Assembly (NCBI GenBank): GCA_030248135.1
Contig: JASANC010001728.1
Span: forward strand, 1-64,000
Direction of reading: 5' to 3'
Origin: Theristus sp. LFF4_11
Taxonomy: Eukaryota > Nematoda > Chromadorea > Monhysterida > Xyalidae
Length of the DNA stretch: 64,000 nucleotides
Part shown: positions 41,901 through 53,600 of the stretch, in pieces
How positions within the stretch are numbered: position 1 is the stretch's first letter
How the letters are laid out: every line of letters starts with the position of its first letter
Position numbers and translations under genes: made by a program
Notes under the pieces: model-generated
Database searches by the model: none
What the model was told of the DNA's origin: nothing
Seen by the model: only the letters and a program-made list of their open reading frames with translations

Positions 41901-43342
41901 GACTGCTTGACGTCGCCTGTGAAAATGTGAACATTCAAAAGTGTCACATTGAAATGACGTCATTTGATTAAAAAACGTCCATTTGCCAACGACAAGCAGA
42001 CTTTTCATGTCACATAACGTCGTGTCGGACCGGCAAAAGTATTTTTTGAGGTTCAAGCCTTTTCCGAAAAGTCACCAAGAATTCTGCCGATGTTGTACGA
42101 GTAGCGCTGTTCGATGAGTGCCGATTTGTGCTGCAGCATGACGTGCGCGACCTAGAAACAAAAAAAACACTGTTGTCATGCAAAAGAATGCAGGAATGCA
42201 GCGCTATTGATTTCGCCAAATTTTTCAAAAGCAGTCAATCGAAACAACTGCATGCTCGGTGTTTTGACGTTTGTGATCCGCTGCTCCGTGCTATACATGC
42301 TGTTCATACAGTTTTATCAAAGCGGAATTCCCAGCTTTTTGCGCAATAAAATAGATGTGTTGATGGCTAGTGCACTAAAGCAACAAAGGTTCTAGTCTGA
42401 AGACAACGCACTCGGTTATAACAGTGCTGTTGGCTGCAGAGTCACCATCACACACGCGAGCTGACTGAGAATATCGGTGATGCGCGTGCGTGCGACTGTG
42501 CAACATCACTTTAAGCGGCATTCATGAAACAGTGTTTAGTGACCGCGTAGTTATGTTTTCACACAGACACGCGTCACTAAATATTGCTTCATAAATGCCG
42601 TTTTACTGTCGCTCTGTGCTAAACCGAGTGCACAGCGTGTTCCGAGTGCGACCAGCACTTCAGGGCTGCAGTGCGCAACTGGTGGCGCAGCCTGGTTGCC
42701 GTCAAATTCGTGCTGGTGTGGCACCTGCCTCAGCAAAGGCACCAATGAAAAACAACAACAACGAGCACTGCACGTACCGTATCCTCGATCTGATCGTCGC
42801 TCACCGTGACGCCCGCGCCGCACGCGGCCATGAACTGCGTTTCCGTCCAGTCGGTGTGCGCCGCGTGATGCAACAGAAAATCCAACGCTGCAGCGAGCTG
42901 CTGTTCACTGCGAATGTTCTCGTTTGCGATGTGCCGCAGCACCAGCGATGCGTGCGGGCGGCTCTGCGGTCGAATGCGTGTGCACAGTTGGTAGATGAGA
43001 TTACCGACTGATTTCGTCAGTGGCGACGTGCGAAGCACACCCGGCTGGCGGCACTGCAATGCACCGTGCACTACGGCAGTGACCGTAACACCGGTCTTCA
43101 CACGATCTTGTTGCGCGAATTGCGAAACTGGACCAAGCGCTTTCGAGTCGCAGCACCACAAGACACGTTATGAATTTTTTGGCATCCTGCCCATTGGGCG
43201 GTGGCGTAATTTATTATACTAAAAAGCGCCTTTCACGTCTCACCTGTTCCACCATTTCACCGATGAACGACGTTAGCGGTGCGTTCTTCAGTGTCTCGGT
43301 CGCTTTCTGCTCCGACAGACCGATCGCCAATAAAGCCTCCAT
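35970..43342 (-). CDS. QARS1: Glutaminyl-tRNA synthetase, cytosolic
   Basis: Seventeen in-phase exons give about 801 aa: 43342-43244, 43053-42778, 42151-42076, 41916-41656, 41383-41148, 41006-40907, 40667-40480, 40109-39979, 39429-39199, 38815-38707, 38546-38482, 37971-37806, 37483-37391, 37052-36925, 36591-36525, 36211-36086, 36023-35970. The eukaryote-specific N-terminal tRNA-affinity domain ([24 protein letters not shown]) precedes the class I catalytic core with the HIGH box ([15 protein letters not shown]), [33 protein letters not shown] and the KMSKS-type loop VVSKRK; the anticodon-binding beta barrels include [19 protein letters not shown] and [17 protein letters not shown]. It charges tRNA-Gln in the cytosol. 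Human QARS1 is 775 aa; the extra length is mainly a Thr/Ser/Gly-rich linker in exon 41916-41656. Start chosen at [12 protein letters not shown]; the frame is open further upstream. Confidence 0.97.
38010..38225 (+). mobile_element. SINE-like retroposon, family 2, copy 2
   Basis: Matches 15955-16145: GACGCGGGAATTCAAA, AAGTGATCCGAGTGCCCTA, GATTGAAACTGGTTTCC and AACGTCTGCGCACGCATTC, ending A9CATTGATAATAG. It lies in the QARS intron between 37971 and 38482. Confidence 0.65.
39441..39585. repeat. Dispersed repeat E, copy 1, partly doubled
   Basis: GATCGTTCTCTGCATTTCGG through GGTGGCCTCATCAGTGATGT matches 52189-52285. The first 35 bases recur at 39549-39585, giving a nested partial duplication. 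A short inverted fragment may lie at 58246-58280. It sits 12 bases inside the intron before QARS exon 39429-39199. Confidence 0.7.
42297..42366 (+). mobile_element. Retroposon 3' end, tail family B, copy 1
   Basis: ATGCTGTTCATACAGTTTTA, then GGAATTCCCAGCTTTTTG, then AATAAAATAGATG. The same order occurs at 54533-54605, where AATAAAATGGATGGATGAAT extends it with a short GGAT repeat. Confidence 0.65.
42511..42604. mobile_element. 94-bp palindromic MITE, family F, copy 1
   Basis: Arms AAGCGGCATTCATGAAACAG continuing TGTTTAGTGAC and, at the right, GTCACTAAATATTGCTTCAT continuing AAATGCCG are near-perfect complements around a 25-base centre. A second copy is at 55849-55943. It lies in a QARS intron. 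Confidence 0.8.
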
Positions 43343-43585
43343 TGGAACGCCGATTTCTTGTTTTTGTACAGGCTTGAAAACGCTTAAAACAGTTTCCTTG
43401 GCAGCTAGGTGAACAAAAAAAATTGTCACACCAGCATTGTTGCCTGCTAAAATAGTTCTGCGCCATTTCAAGCAATCTTAATTGATGGATACTGTGCGCT
43501 TCTCCAGGCAACAGCTTGTGCATTGAACAAACACCACAACAAAATTACAACCCCGACACGATTTCACAAACAATTTTTTGTGATT

Positions 43586-43591
43586 TTTATT
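43586..43591 (-). terminator. Polyadenylation signal, mL38-like gene
   Basis: AATAAA on the minus strand about 150 bases past the stop codon, followed by T-rich transcript sequence. Confidence 0.45.
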
Positions 43592-43740
43592 GACTGAGCA
43601 CCGGGTGTACAATTGAAATTCACAATTAAAAAAGCAGTCATACATTTTTCGAAAAAAAAACACAAGTTTAGACACATCAGATTTCTTGTGCGATTCGTTG
43701 ATGAGATCACCGATCACGTCGTGTTATTTTTCTCTCTCGC

Positions 43741-46073
43741 TTATCCTCTGCTCTTTCCCTTCCCAGTATTCGCTTTCCCCGCTGTTTTCTGTTGTTGTGC
43801 CTGTTTCGTGGTCGCGCTCATTGCTGATTTCAACTGAGTCCACATTTCCTTCTCCAATCGCTGTTCGATGGCTCGATCCTCGCGCAACTTTTCCTGGTAC
43901 AAATCTGCCATTGAACGATTCCATTCCACCGTGAACATGTTGCCTGAAAATGTAACCTTCAGGATTTGAAAAAAAAATTGAAAAAAAACACAGACGCGTC
44001 TCCTTTCCAGTTTAACTCAAATCGAACACGCAAACTGACTGTTAAGATTACTATAAGAGAAAGATACTGATGACAAACGATGAATTCTAGTGATTTGTGT
44101 ACCGAAGGGCAGAAAAGATTAGCTGTGGTGAGCTTCACAAGTGGGGGTGGGGATGGTTCTATGCTTTATTGCTTGCTTCTATGCTTCCATGGTCTAATCT
44201 GATCTCTGTGCGTTTATTCTGATAAAACACTCACAGTTAATACTGGTGAAATACCACGTTAAGAGACAGTCTCGACAGAGATGCCACTTTTAAGTTTTCC
44301 GAAATGTTGCACAATGCAAACATTTTCGCCACTGTCGCCACGTACCAGCCAGCGGCCTCGGATCGAGTTGTCGCTTGTGTTCGCCCAGGAACTGGCTGAC
44401 GCAGAACGTGCCGCGTTGCGCCCAGTAGCCGGCTCGCCAGCGTTCCGTGCGCGCGAGCGCTGCGATCGCGTGAAACTGACGAAACACCGCGAACAAACAG
44501 CGGTGCGGCCCGCTGCCGGGCGGCGGCAGGCAACAGTGGTAGCTGGAACGAGTGTCTTCAACGGATGAAGTGCCATCACTCAGGTCACAGCAACTTTGGG
44601 TTGCGAACACGACGGGATGGCGATGTTTTTACTTATTCTATTCCTAATCCGAAGTTCAGCCTTGGTTCAGCCTTACTTAAGCCAAGCCTTTTTAAAAGTG
44701 CGGTGAGTGAGCCAATAGGTGCACGTGACCACTCAAGAAAAGGAAATCCATGCCATAATTCTAATCCTGTTTGAACATGTAACATTATCTTGACCTAAAA
44801 AACGTGTCGGTCGGAACTTAAAAAAAAACAATTATTTATTAAAAAAATCATTCGAAAACTGAAAACCACTCACTCGCAGAGCACATCGCCCGACAGAACA
44901 TCGTCGCCGTCATCGTTGTCGTTGTCTTGCAGCAGTTGCCGACCACGAATGTTCACCACCAGCCACATCAGCCACGAACGCCGAAACTGCTGCCGTTCGG
45001 AAGCGTAGCGGTACCTGGTGAAAAAAAACATCTTGTATTTTATTAACTACGGTATGGCCGGTTAAACATGGCAGCTTTTTTCAGGGTGCAAGGAGCGCGC
45101 GAATTTTGAATGAACGGCTGATCCCGCCTTGATGGACTGCCTCATTTGTTCGGCCATACTGCAACTTTTGATTTTTTTTGATTCAAGCAAATGATACTGA
45201 CGCGAGCCCGTCAGTTACGCTGCGCACCAAGCAAAAGCTGACCACTCTTGCACGTAAGCGTACCATTGCTTACTAACAGACGGCAGGTCCACATCAAACA
45301 GCATCGCGGTGCACATCTCAGAATCGACCCGGGTCGTTTCGTGATTGGTGTTATTCGAGCCAAGATCCCATTCCACAAGTCTTGGCGGAAATTGTGTTTG
45401 TGCGGCTGTAAGTTGAGAAGTGGAGAATCAAAAAAAACATGCCAATCAGTCAACACACAGTAAAAGACGCACACACAAAAACACACCCACACATTACCAT
45501 CAATTGTGATCAATCAAATAAAAGCCATCAATCAATCAATTGTCAGTCGTGCAGCACAACACAAACAGACGAACCAACACAGAATTCGGTTAAAAGTTGA
45601 AAGTGAGTTCCGAAAAAATGATGTATGATTTGATTTGAACAGCAACTCTCATCACAGTCGGTTAGAGTTTGAATATGCAGCCAATCAATCAGCAAGCAAA
45701 CCGTTCGAAAAACAAACGCAAAACGCGCACAGAAAGAAACCGAACCAGAAAGCGCTGGCTGCTCGTGCTCGCCGAATCGACGACTTCCGTACGCAACGAC
45801 GAACGTGGAATCCACCATTTGCGGTGCCGTCGTGATGTTGACGTCGTTGAAGGCCAACTGCAGATCGGCGCGTTGACCGAGTGTGAACGAATTTGACGGC
45901 TCAAACTCCATCGTGTTCGCACGTTTTTTCTTCATCGCCGCCGCCACTGGCTCCGTTGGTTTCATGAGCGAATCGATCCTGGTGGCCAGAGATCGCCATC
46001 GTTCGTTTCGACTTCGACCGCTCTTCGGCTTCACCACCACCAGCAACAGTTTTCTGTGGAATGGTGACGCCAT
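43741..46073 (-). CDS. PEBP-domain protein, probable mitochondrial ribosomal protein mL38
   Basis: Five exons in phase give about 317 aa: 46073-45785, 45405-45282, 45014-44874, 44542-44346, 43943-43741. The N-terminus is basic (FHRKLLLVVVKPKSGRSR), as expected for mitochondrial import, followed by NERWRSLATRIDSLM. The phosphatidylethanolamine-binding fold is marked by FVVAYGT, FPPRLVEWD, MLFDVDLP, SWLMWLVVNIRG, YHCCLPPPGSGPHRCLFAVF and FTVEWNRSMADLYQEKL; the last matches the mL38-type C-terminal half more than stand-alone PEBPs. The tail is Lys/Gln-rich. An in-frame TGA two codons before the ATG supports the start. mL38 is a large-subunit protein at the central protuberance; human mL38 is 380 aa, so this one is short. 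A cytosolic PEBP is the alternative. It is divergently arranged with the USP gene. Confidence 0.7.
45048..45163. mobile_element. MITE, family C, short copy
   Basis: Left CGGTATGGCCGGTTAAACAT and right TGTTCGGCCATACTG form the inverted ends; GGCAGCTTTTTTCAGGGTGC is shared with 28760-29031. It lies in an mL38 intron. Confidence 0.65.
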
Positions 46074-47662
46074 CTTTCATTCTTTCACTCCAATCCCGTC
46101 GTCGTACTGGGATTTACATTTACATTTACCCCGAAGGCAAGCGGTCAACGGAGGCCCGGTCGGAGAACCGTCGGCGCAAGCCCAATTTCCAGAAAACGCG
46201 GCAATTGAAACTCGTCAAAAAATTTATTCCGACGCTGCAAACAATATTTTCGATGCAGCGAAATCTTTCTTTTTCCTTTTTTTCATTCAGCCGATAGCCC
46301 GCAATCTCTCCATGCCCCCAATTTTTTTTAACATTTTACTTTTTATTGTTTTGTGTTTTCTTTTATTTTTTGACAAAAAACTCGTTGTTGCGTTTTTCTC
46401 ATTTTCATTCTTCTCCAGTCGTAACTACGTTCGCTTTTTTTAATTCTACACTTTTTGGGTTCAAATATTTAAGTTGAGTAATTGATACTACGGCTACTTT
46501 TTGGTGTGATGTGTGTGATACAAAAGCTGAATCTGAAAAATAATTTATTTGCAGAGAGAAACTCGAAGACAGCTGAAAAACTGATGCAACAAAACAAACC
46601 AGCAAGCCAAATTCAAACGCGACATCACCATTAAAACAAACTGATTTGAACGCAAGCAAACTGACATTCTTTTTGACCCAATAATGTTGACGACGACGAC
46701 GACGTCTCCTCAATCCGCACACCGACAGGGACATGATGACACCTCGCACTCGCACACTGGCCACCACACAGCAAACACGACCACCCATCAAGCTGCGCCA
46801 GCGGAGGCGAAACCATTTCATGATGCCATGGCTGAACAGATTGAAATTGTGCGACACATACTGGACGCGACGTGCCTTTTTTATGGTGAGTTTTTTTTTC
46901 AAAAAATTGCGTGACCGATCGAATATTGGCTTGATATTATAAAGTAGATTTGTTTTGTTTTCACATCAATCAATGACCAATCGGTGTTTTTTATCGCTCA
47001 GGAGAAATCTCAATTGGCAAGGAGCGTCCGGGATGCCAGTGGAACAAAAGAAGCGGTTGTTTGAAGTTGTTTGATTGGACTGATGAACCGTTCATGACGA
47101 TCGAATTCGATCGTTCTGCGAAATGGGAATTTTTCGTGTGTTTTAAGCATGTTTTTGGATTTGTTGGGGTTTCCTTCTTGTACACTTTGACTTGATGCAC
47201 ATTTGGCTTGTCGCATGGAACGTTGCTGTCGCGTCGAGTGACTAAATAGTTACAATCTAACTCTACATTATAGGGAATCAGCTGATTGGTTGGTGATTAC
47301 GGTATTCATGCTTTCTGTGCGGGCATTGCTGTGGAGGCGGAGTTTGGTTTGCATTGCACAGAATGCATGCATGCCGTAATCCCAACCAATCAGCTGCTTC
47401 CCTGTAATTTAGAGTTCGAGCGTATCTTGAATCTTTGGCCGTTTGCCTTGTCAGGTCAGGACAAAAAGTAAAAAGAATCGCAGTTAAAATGCGCTCTCGC
47501 CTGTCTACCTTGGTAGTATTATGTGCCGTAACTTAACTGTCCAACAATACAACAAGCAACGCACCGAACGCGCAATACGAAACCATGCTGGAACGAAAAT
47601 GTGTCTTTTTCTTCTGTTGCACTCAAACATTTCATTGAACTGAGTAAATGCATTTGACGCAG
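46074..47662. other. Divergent promoter region between mL38-like and USP37-like genes
   Basis: Both genes start outward from here, so it should hold two promoters. A GT-donor after TTTTTTATG at 46886 (GTGAGT) could end a first USP exon beginning near 46731-46826, but no reading frame there resembles a USP N-terminus. The plus-strand ORF 45883-46443 overlaps mL38 exon 1 and a T-rich tract and is not supported. A MITE lies at 47258-47419. Confidence 0.45.
47258..47419. mobile_element. Palindromic MITE, family B, copy 3
   Basis: AGGGAATCAGCTGATTGGTT and its complement AACCAATCAGCTGCTTCCCT flank CGGTATTCATGC and GCATGCATGCCG. Outer ends CTCTACATTATAGG and CTGTAATTTAGAG match copies at 7685 and 20886. 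Confidence 0.75.
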
Positions 47663-50600
47663 TTGTTGAGCGATCTGGTGAGGCCGCACAGTTGTGCGCC
47701 GGCGTCCAATTGTTACGTGATGAATTTTACGTCGTCGGCGTCGACGTCCGCAAAAAGCAAGCGCGAAAAACTTGTGTCCGTCGACAAGGTCGTGAAAATC
47801 GTGCTTGCACCGAATGCCGGACCGTCCAACAGCAACCAGGTTGACAACTTTTTTTGCGTTTTGTGTGTTTTCGCTGGTTTCTAGCAAAGTAACAGTGATT
47901 TGATGAGCATTTTCTGTACCTGCTGGATCGCGTTTCTGTTTCAGCCAGCGGTCGCAGGCGGCGAACAACAGGCGGCCAGTCTGCACAAGGTAAAATAAAG
48001 ATAGAAAACGATTAGGCGTTTTTGAGAAAACGATTAGGCGTTCTTGAGAAAACGATTAGGCGTTCTTGCATGTTAAGGTGGACATTGCAGCACAGCGCCA
48101 AATGTTAAGCCAAAGTCTAAACCCAAAATTCAACGTCAGTTTTTTGCTGTTTACTGCGGACTGACACCGCGAGGGCTGGACACTGTTTTTGCGGTTTCGC
48201 CCGGTAAGCGAAGACCGTGGCGACCCCGGGCTCGTCAGTTCGACAAGTCGCCAGACCGCACAGTCTCAAAAATGTTACGTGCGCCGAGGGGTGGTAATAA
48301 AAGTACGAAACATCAGCCAGCTCTCGTTTTTAACAACTGTGCTTCGGTTGGCTTGTGTGGCCACGAAAATATGCGTAAAAACGATGTTAAACGTCAGTAT
48401 TTGCTGTGTGGGCTGCGAAGGACACCGCGAGGGCTGGCACAAAAACCAAAACTAAACCCAAAATTATTCGGTACAGAGTACGTTTTCGGTCTTAATACGA
48501 TCTTGCGGTTGCGGAAGACCTCTCTGATTGTCAACTCTGAGCTTTTCAATTTTCACACTTTCCAAAGTGATGTGTTCAATTCCATGATGATATGAAGGTT
48601 GATGCAATATCGTGTCGATACGATAGATATGAGACCCAATACGATAGAAATCATGCATCGTATTTCGCATATTTCTCAGGCTTTGATGTCAATGTACGAG
48701 CGAAGAATGCAGAGGAGCAGAGCGAAATCAAAGTCACCAAGTGATTGCAGCATTGTTGGCAGCAGCAAGACCGAGTATTCAAATAATTCAGGTATTGAAA
48801 ACAATTTACGGTCATGGTATATTCTCAATTATTCTATAACATTTTTGGTTTGTCAACAATTTGAGTGGCACCATCACTGTAACTGATTGAAAGAACAACA
48901 AATGATAAAACGCTGTTATTAATGTACCGTGCAAAAATATGTGTCTCTTTGTAACAACTTCAGCGATTGATTTCCCAAAATCAAAACAGACATTCAACTC
49001 CCAATTGCCCCGGTGAATTGCAGCGCCCCCAGTGGACCAAGGATTCGAGTCACCCCCGCAAAACTGTCAAATGCCGCAACCGTCGACAGCGAAAAGTCGA
49101 GTGCTGATCGATCCGGTGCCGGGCGAACTGAACGCACTGAGCGTGCCGCAGCTGCGCGTGCCGCGAGTGCCGCGTGCCAGCGTGCCATCATCCGTGCCAG
49201 CACGGCAGCAACGGTCCGTTTGACCGCTTCTGTTGAATAACACCGAGTCTGGTTGATTTTTAGGCTGAGTGTTATTTTTTCAAAGTGGCCGATAATTCTG
49301 GGTCAACTCTCGCGGCTGGGCTGACCACTTTTCAAAGGGCTGGCACCTTGTGCTTTTGGGGCTGACAACTGTTTTTATGAAGTGGCTGATTCTAGGTGTT
49401 TTTTGGTTGACCTCTTTTTTAAAGGCTGATTCTAATTTAGCGCAGTTCAGTGCACTGAATGGTCGGTGTATTTAGCGCAGTTCAGTGCACTGAATGGTCG
49501 GTGGTTTCGGTGCATCGTTTGGCAGTAAAATCACACTATTTATGGTTGCATTCTACCTGTAAAGAAATCAGCTTTGATGACTTTTCATTTTTAACAAAAG
49601 CAAAATTTGAATTTCCAGGCCACCCTGCGAGTCAGCCGGTCGACCGTCGGCGTGCGTGTCGCTGTTCGCTCAAAAGAACACCGAGCTCGTCACGAACGTG
49701 CACTCGACCGACGATCAACAGTTTGAGAATGGAGACAAGGAGAACACGCCAGCCGTGCATCGGTTAGCCGCAGTTGCGTTGGTCGCACACTGCCCATTAG
49801 TCAGAACGTCCAAAAGAAAATAGGCGCTCGTTTGCGCTCTGTGGTGAAACTCAGCACCAAACGCGTTTAGGTGTCTTTTTGCAATCAAGATTTTTTTGGT
49901 GATCTGATCAGAATTTGTTGTTGTTAATTATGATGTTTTTTACCGCTGCACTGACCATTTTGATAATAATTGGTTTGTAACACGGAGAGATGCGGACAGA
50001 TCTGCGTGGCACCCGCAAATCAGTCACCGGCGGTGACTCACCGCATTTCTCGCGCAGAACAAAACGGATGAATAGAATTCAAGGCAAGAAATTGAGACCA
50101 ACGGTAAACCAAGAAACAACAACTGCAGTGTACGTTTCAGCCAATCAGAGCAGCAGAGCAGTGTGCGCTGGTCGCAGCAGCAGCAGCCACTGACGGATCG
50201 CGGTGCTCTCGCAGCGCCGGGTCCCACCGCGAAACTGGCAGCCGCCGCCGCCACCGCGAAGCGACCGGTCGCCGATATCGGCCCGAGTGGCCTGACAAAC
50301 TTCTACTCGAAACAGCCGGCCGGGCTCACCGACTCGTTCGGATTCTCGGCCGCTTTTCTGACGCGGTATGTCGGCGATTTTGTTTTTCAGTTTGCAGCAC
50401 CCACTATCGCTCTTCAACGATTCAACGACCCCACGGAAGCAGAGGGCGATGATCAACCCGAAATTTACCTGCGGCCCCGTGTGCACCGGTTTGCAGGGCT
50501 TTTTGGCACACCAAATGATAGCGCACGCAATCAGTCGACAAGAGTAAAAGAATCGATCCGATTCAAGCGCGGTGCATTTCCAGCCACCGGATCGCGTCTG

Positions 50601-53600
50601 CCAGCAGCAGCAGCGCATCGTCAACCGCCGTCAACAAACCGCCGATTCGTGGCGGCGGGCGCGTCAACATCGGCCGTGCCGGGTGCGGTCGATCGTTGGC
50701 GGAGCAGAAAGCGGCCCGTGAAAGGCGACGCAGAGAGCAGCAGAGGGAACGAGAACGGCAACAAGCGGATCCGCACTATTGGAAGGCGGAGATCAGTGGG
50801 CACGCGCTGCCCGCCGCTGCGAATGGCGCCGAACGGCGCCGCTGCTATTCGCCGTTGCCGTTCAAGTCCGCTGACAACAACAATGACAACAATAATCAGC
50901 TGTTCAGCGAGGTGAACAAGCCGCAGCTGTCGCCGTTGCTCAGTCCGGCGAATGCGACCCGCAATAATGCGCTCCATCACCGCGCACTTCGCTCGGACAC
51001 GAGAAAACTGACGGCCACTAGCAATAGTGCTACTGGCGGCTTCGAGCTGGTGTCGCCGCCGAGAGGGTTGGTCGTCGTTGTGCGTTTTGCGGTCGGGGGT
51101 GCACTTTTTGTGTTTCCCGTGGTTGCCTTATTATTATTGCTGGTGAGCAGTACGCAGGTTCCAGTAAAACTTTTGGGAAACGGCTAGCTTTTGACATGAG
51201 TTGAAAGATGAACTAGCAGCCATAATTCGAAAGAGCCTCTTGTATATCATTTTCCTGAACAACGCCAGTAATGTGGCCCGTTTTTTCGTTGGCCAGTTTC
51301 TCCAACCTCGGCAACACGTGCTACATGAACGTGGCGCTGCAGGCGCTGCTCGGCATGGACGAGTTCGTGCAGCAGCTGGCGCGCGTCGTCGACGCCGTCC
51401 AGCCGCATCTGTCGGCGAAGTCGCTCGCTGCGTACGCTCACTGCTTTTTTTTCAATTCTAGTTTGTGGCCATTCGTTTCGGTCGCTAATATCACTTGGTT
51501 TTTCTTTGAAATCTAAAAACGTGTGAAAACAGTATTTTTGGCCATGACAGCCCCTCCAAGTCACAAGTTTTTCATGCCTTCGATTCATGACTTCACAACA
51601 CCGAGCTACAGTCTATCTAACTCTATAACATATTCAACTCTATAAGAATTTAAATTATCCACTCTATAACTTTGTACAATAATGTCTTATTATTCCTGTA
51701 CTTTCTACCCGTTTTTATTTTTATTTTTTTTATTATTTTTTTATTTAATTTATTTATCCCCACAATTTTTTTATAAATAATACATTTTCTTGTGAAACCT
51801 TGCGTCACTTTTTTATCTGTCACAATCTGAAGAAATATTTGGCGTTTTTATGCACGTCTGAATTTTTCTGAATTTGTTAATTCCATTTCAGCGCCATCTG
51901 TCGCTTGTCTCGCGTCAAGGACCAGAAGAGTGTGTCTGCCGTGAAGCGTGATCATCTGGAGGCGATAAAGCGAGCCGTTTCTGCCGATCGATTCGTTGGA
52001 TTTGCGCAGCATGTTCGTTTTTTAATGTACTTTTTTGCCTTTAAAAAACCAAGCGCACTCTTTGGCGCAGCTGTTCAATAGTTCATCATTCAACCAGTCA
52101 GCATGCAATGTGTTGGTTCTGTGAAAGTTTCTCACCTGAAAGCAGCAATGGTGTAGCAGCGTAGCACATCCTTGTGAGCAAATCAATCAATTTGCATGAT
52201 GGTTCTCTGCATTTCGGCCTGGCCAACACCATATGCAGAAGAAGGGTGGCCTCATCAGTGATGTGCCCCTCTTGAACCACTTGAGATGAAAGCTTGTGCA
52301 ATAGCTTATTCGCAGAAAATACAATCATCAAACTGAATAAATGAGTATGTCTAATGGAAAACATGTGTAATTCACGGAATATTGCCAGGACACGCACGAG
52401 TTCCTGTCGCAAGTGCTCAACCAAATGCAGTCCGAGTTGACGGCAGCACTGCGGGCGAGTGCCCCGCATCTGCCGGACACCGTTGACCCGGTGCAGCAGT
52501 ACTTTGCGTTCGATGTGAGGCACAGCATTCGGTGCACCAGGTTGTGCTGCGCTTTTTCATTCGACTTTCACCCAATTGTTTTTTTTTTGTTTTTGAGATA
52601 CGAGGGAGTTCTTTACGAATCCTAGGGCTTGATCCTGCCGATCTTGCAGCACAAACCGAACCAAATGCCGTTTTGGTCTTTTCTTTGTCTGAGTATTTGA
52701 CCGCGCCGAAGACTACTGGAGACCAGACTGTCTGATTTCTGTATTTGAAAATCTATGAATGTACCTTTACTAAGCCAACAACATGCAGTTTTGTTCTGTG
52801 ATTGAGTTTTTTCTCATTTTTTTGCGCAGCTGCAACAACGTGATCACCAACACGGAGCCTCTGCTTGATCTTGCGGTGCCGTGCCACAGAACGACGTTCG
52901 TGTCTTGACTTTTTTTAGTTTTCCTTTGAACAAGCCAAAAATTTTCTCTCCCTCATTACACATAGATTGGTGAATATTAAATTGGATTTTCAAAATCTGT
53001 CGCAAAAAATCGCAGGAATCAAAACGTGACGATGCAATCAATTTTGGACGCGTATTTTCTGGAGGAATTGCTTGAGTACAAATGCAAATGTGGCGCCCTC
53101 GAGTCGCGCGTTCAGCATAAATTCATCAAACTGCCAAAGTGGGTTTTCATTTTTTTTGATGGCAGCTCCTGCTACCGGTGCCAGAAGGCCGAATTGGTTA
53201 TTGGCTATGCATTATGCAGCATCATCATCGATCTATGTAGCTTTAAATCAGTTGCTGCAAACAGCGTCAACAGCAGCTTTCATTCCACAATACGCTCAAT
53301 TGGCCGCTTATTTGTTGGCCTGGCCCCATAGAACCACGGGCGTGTTAATGGCACAGCCAATCAGACTGACTTGTTCCAACGTTGACAGTGCCACCACCAC
53401 GAGCTGCCAGTCAGTTCAACACTCCCCCATTAGAAAAAAAGCGATTCCACTGGAAATTTGTCGTAATACAACCAAAATAGAAAATTGTCCATGTTGCAGA
53501 ATTCTAGTGGTGCACGTGAAGCGATACAAATTCGACGCGAGGGCGGCGCGCGGCCAGAAGACAACGGACGCGATTCAGTTGTCGAGCGTCATCCAGCTCG

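Noticed and set aside
45883..46443. Plus-strand ORF of 186 codons
   Set aside because: It lies antisense to the first exon of the mL38-like gene and runs into T-rich DNA, giving a Phe-rich tail.
50145..50980. Minus ORFs and an alternative plus frame across the USP low-complexity exons
   Set aside because: Only one plus frame keeps splice phase with exons 49619-49762 and 51297-51431; the others are shadows of GC-rich low-complexity coding sequence.
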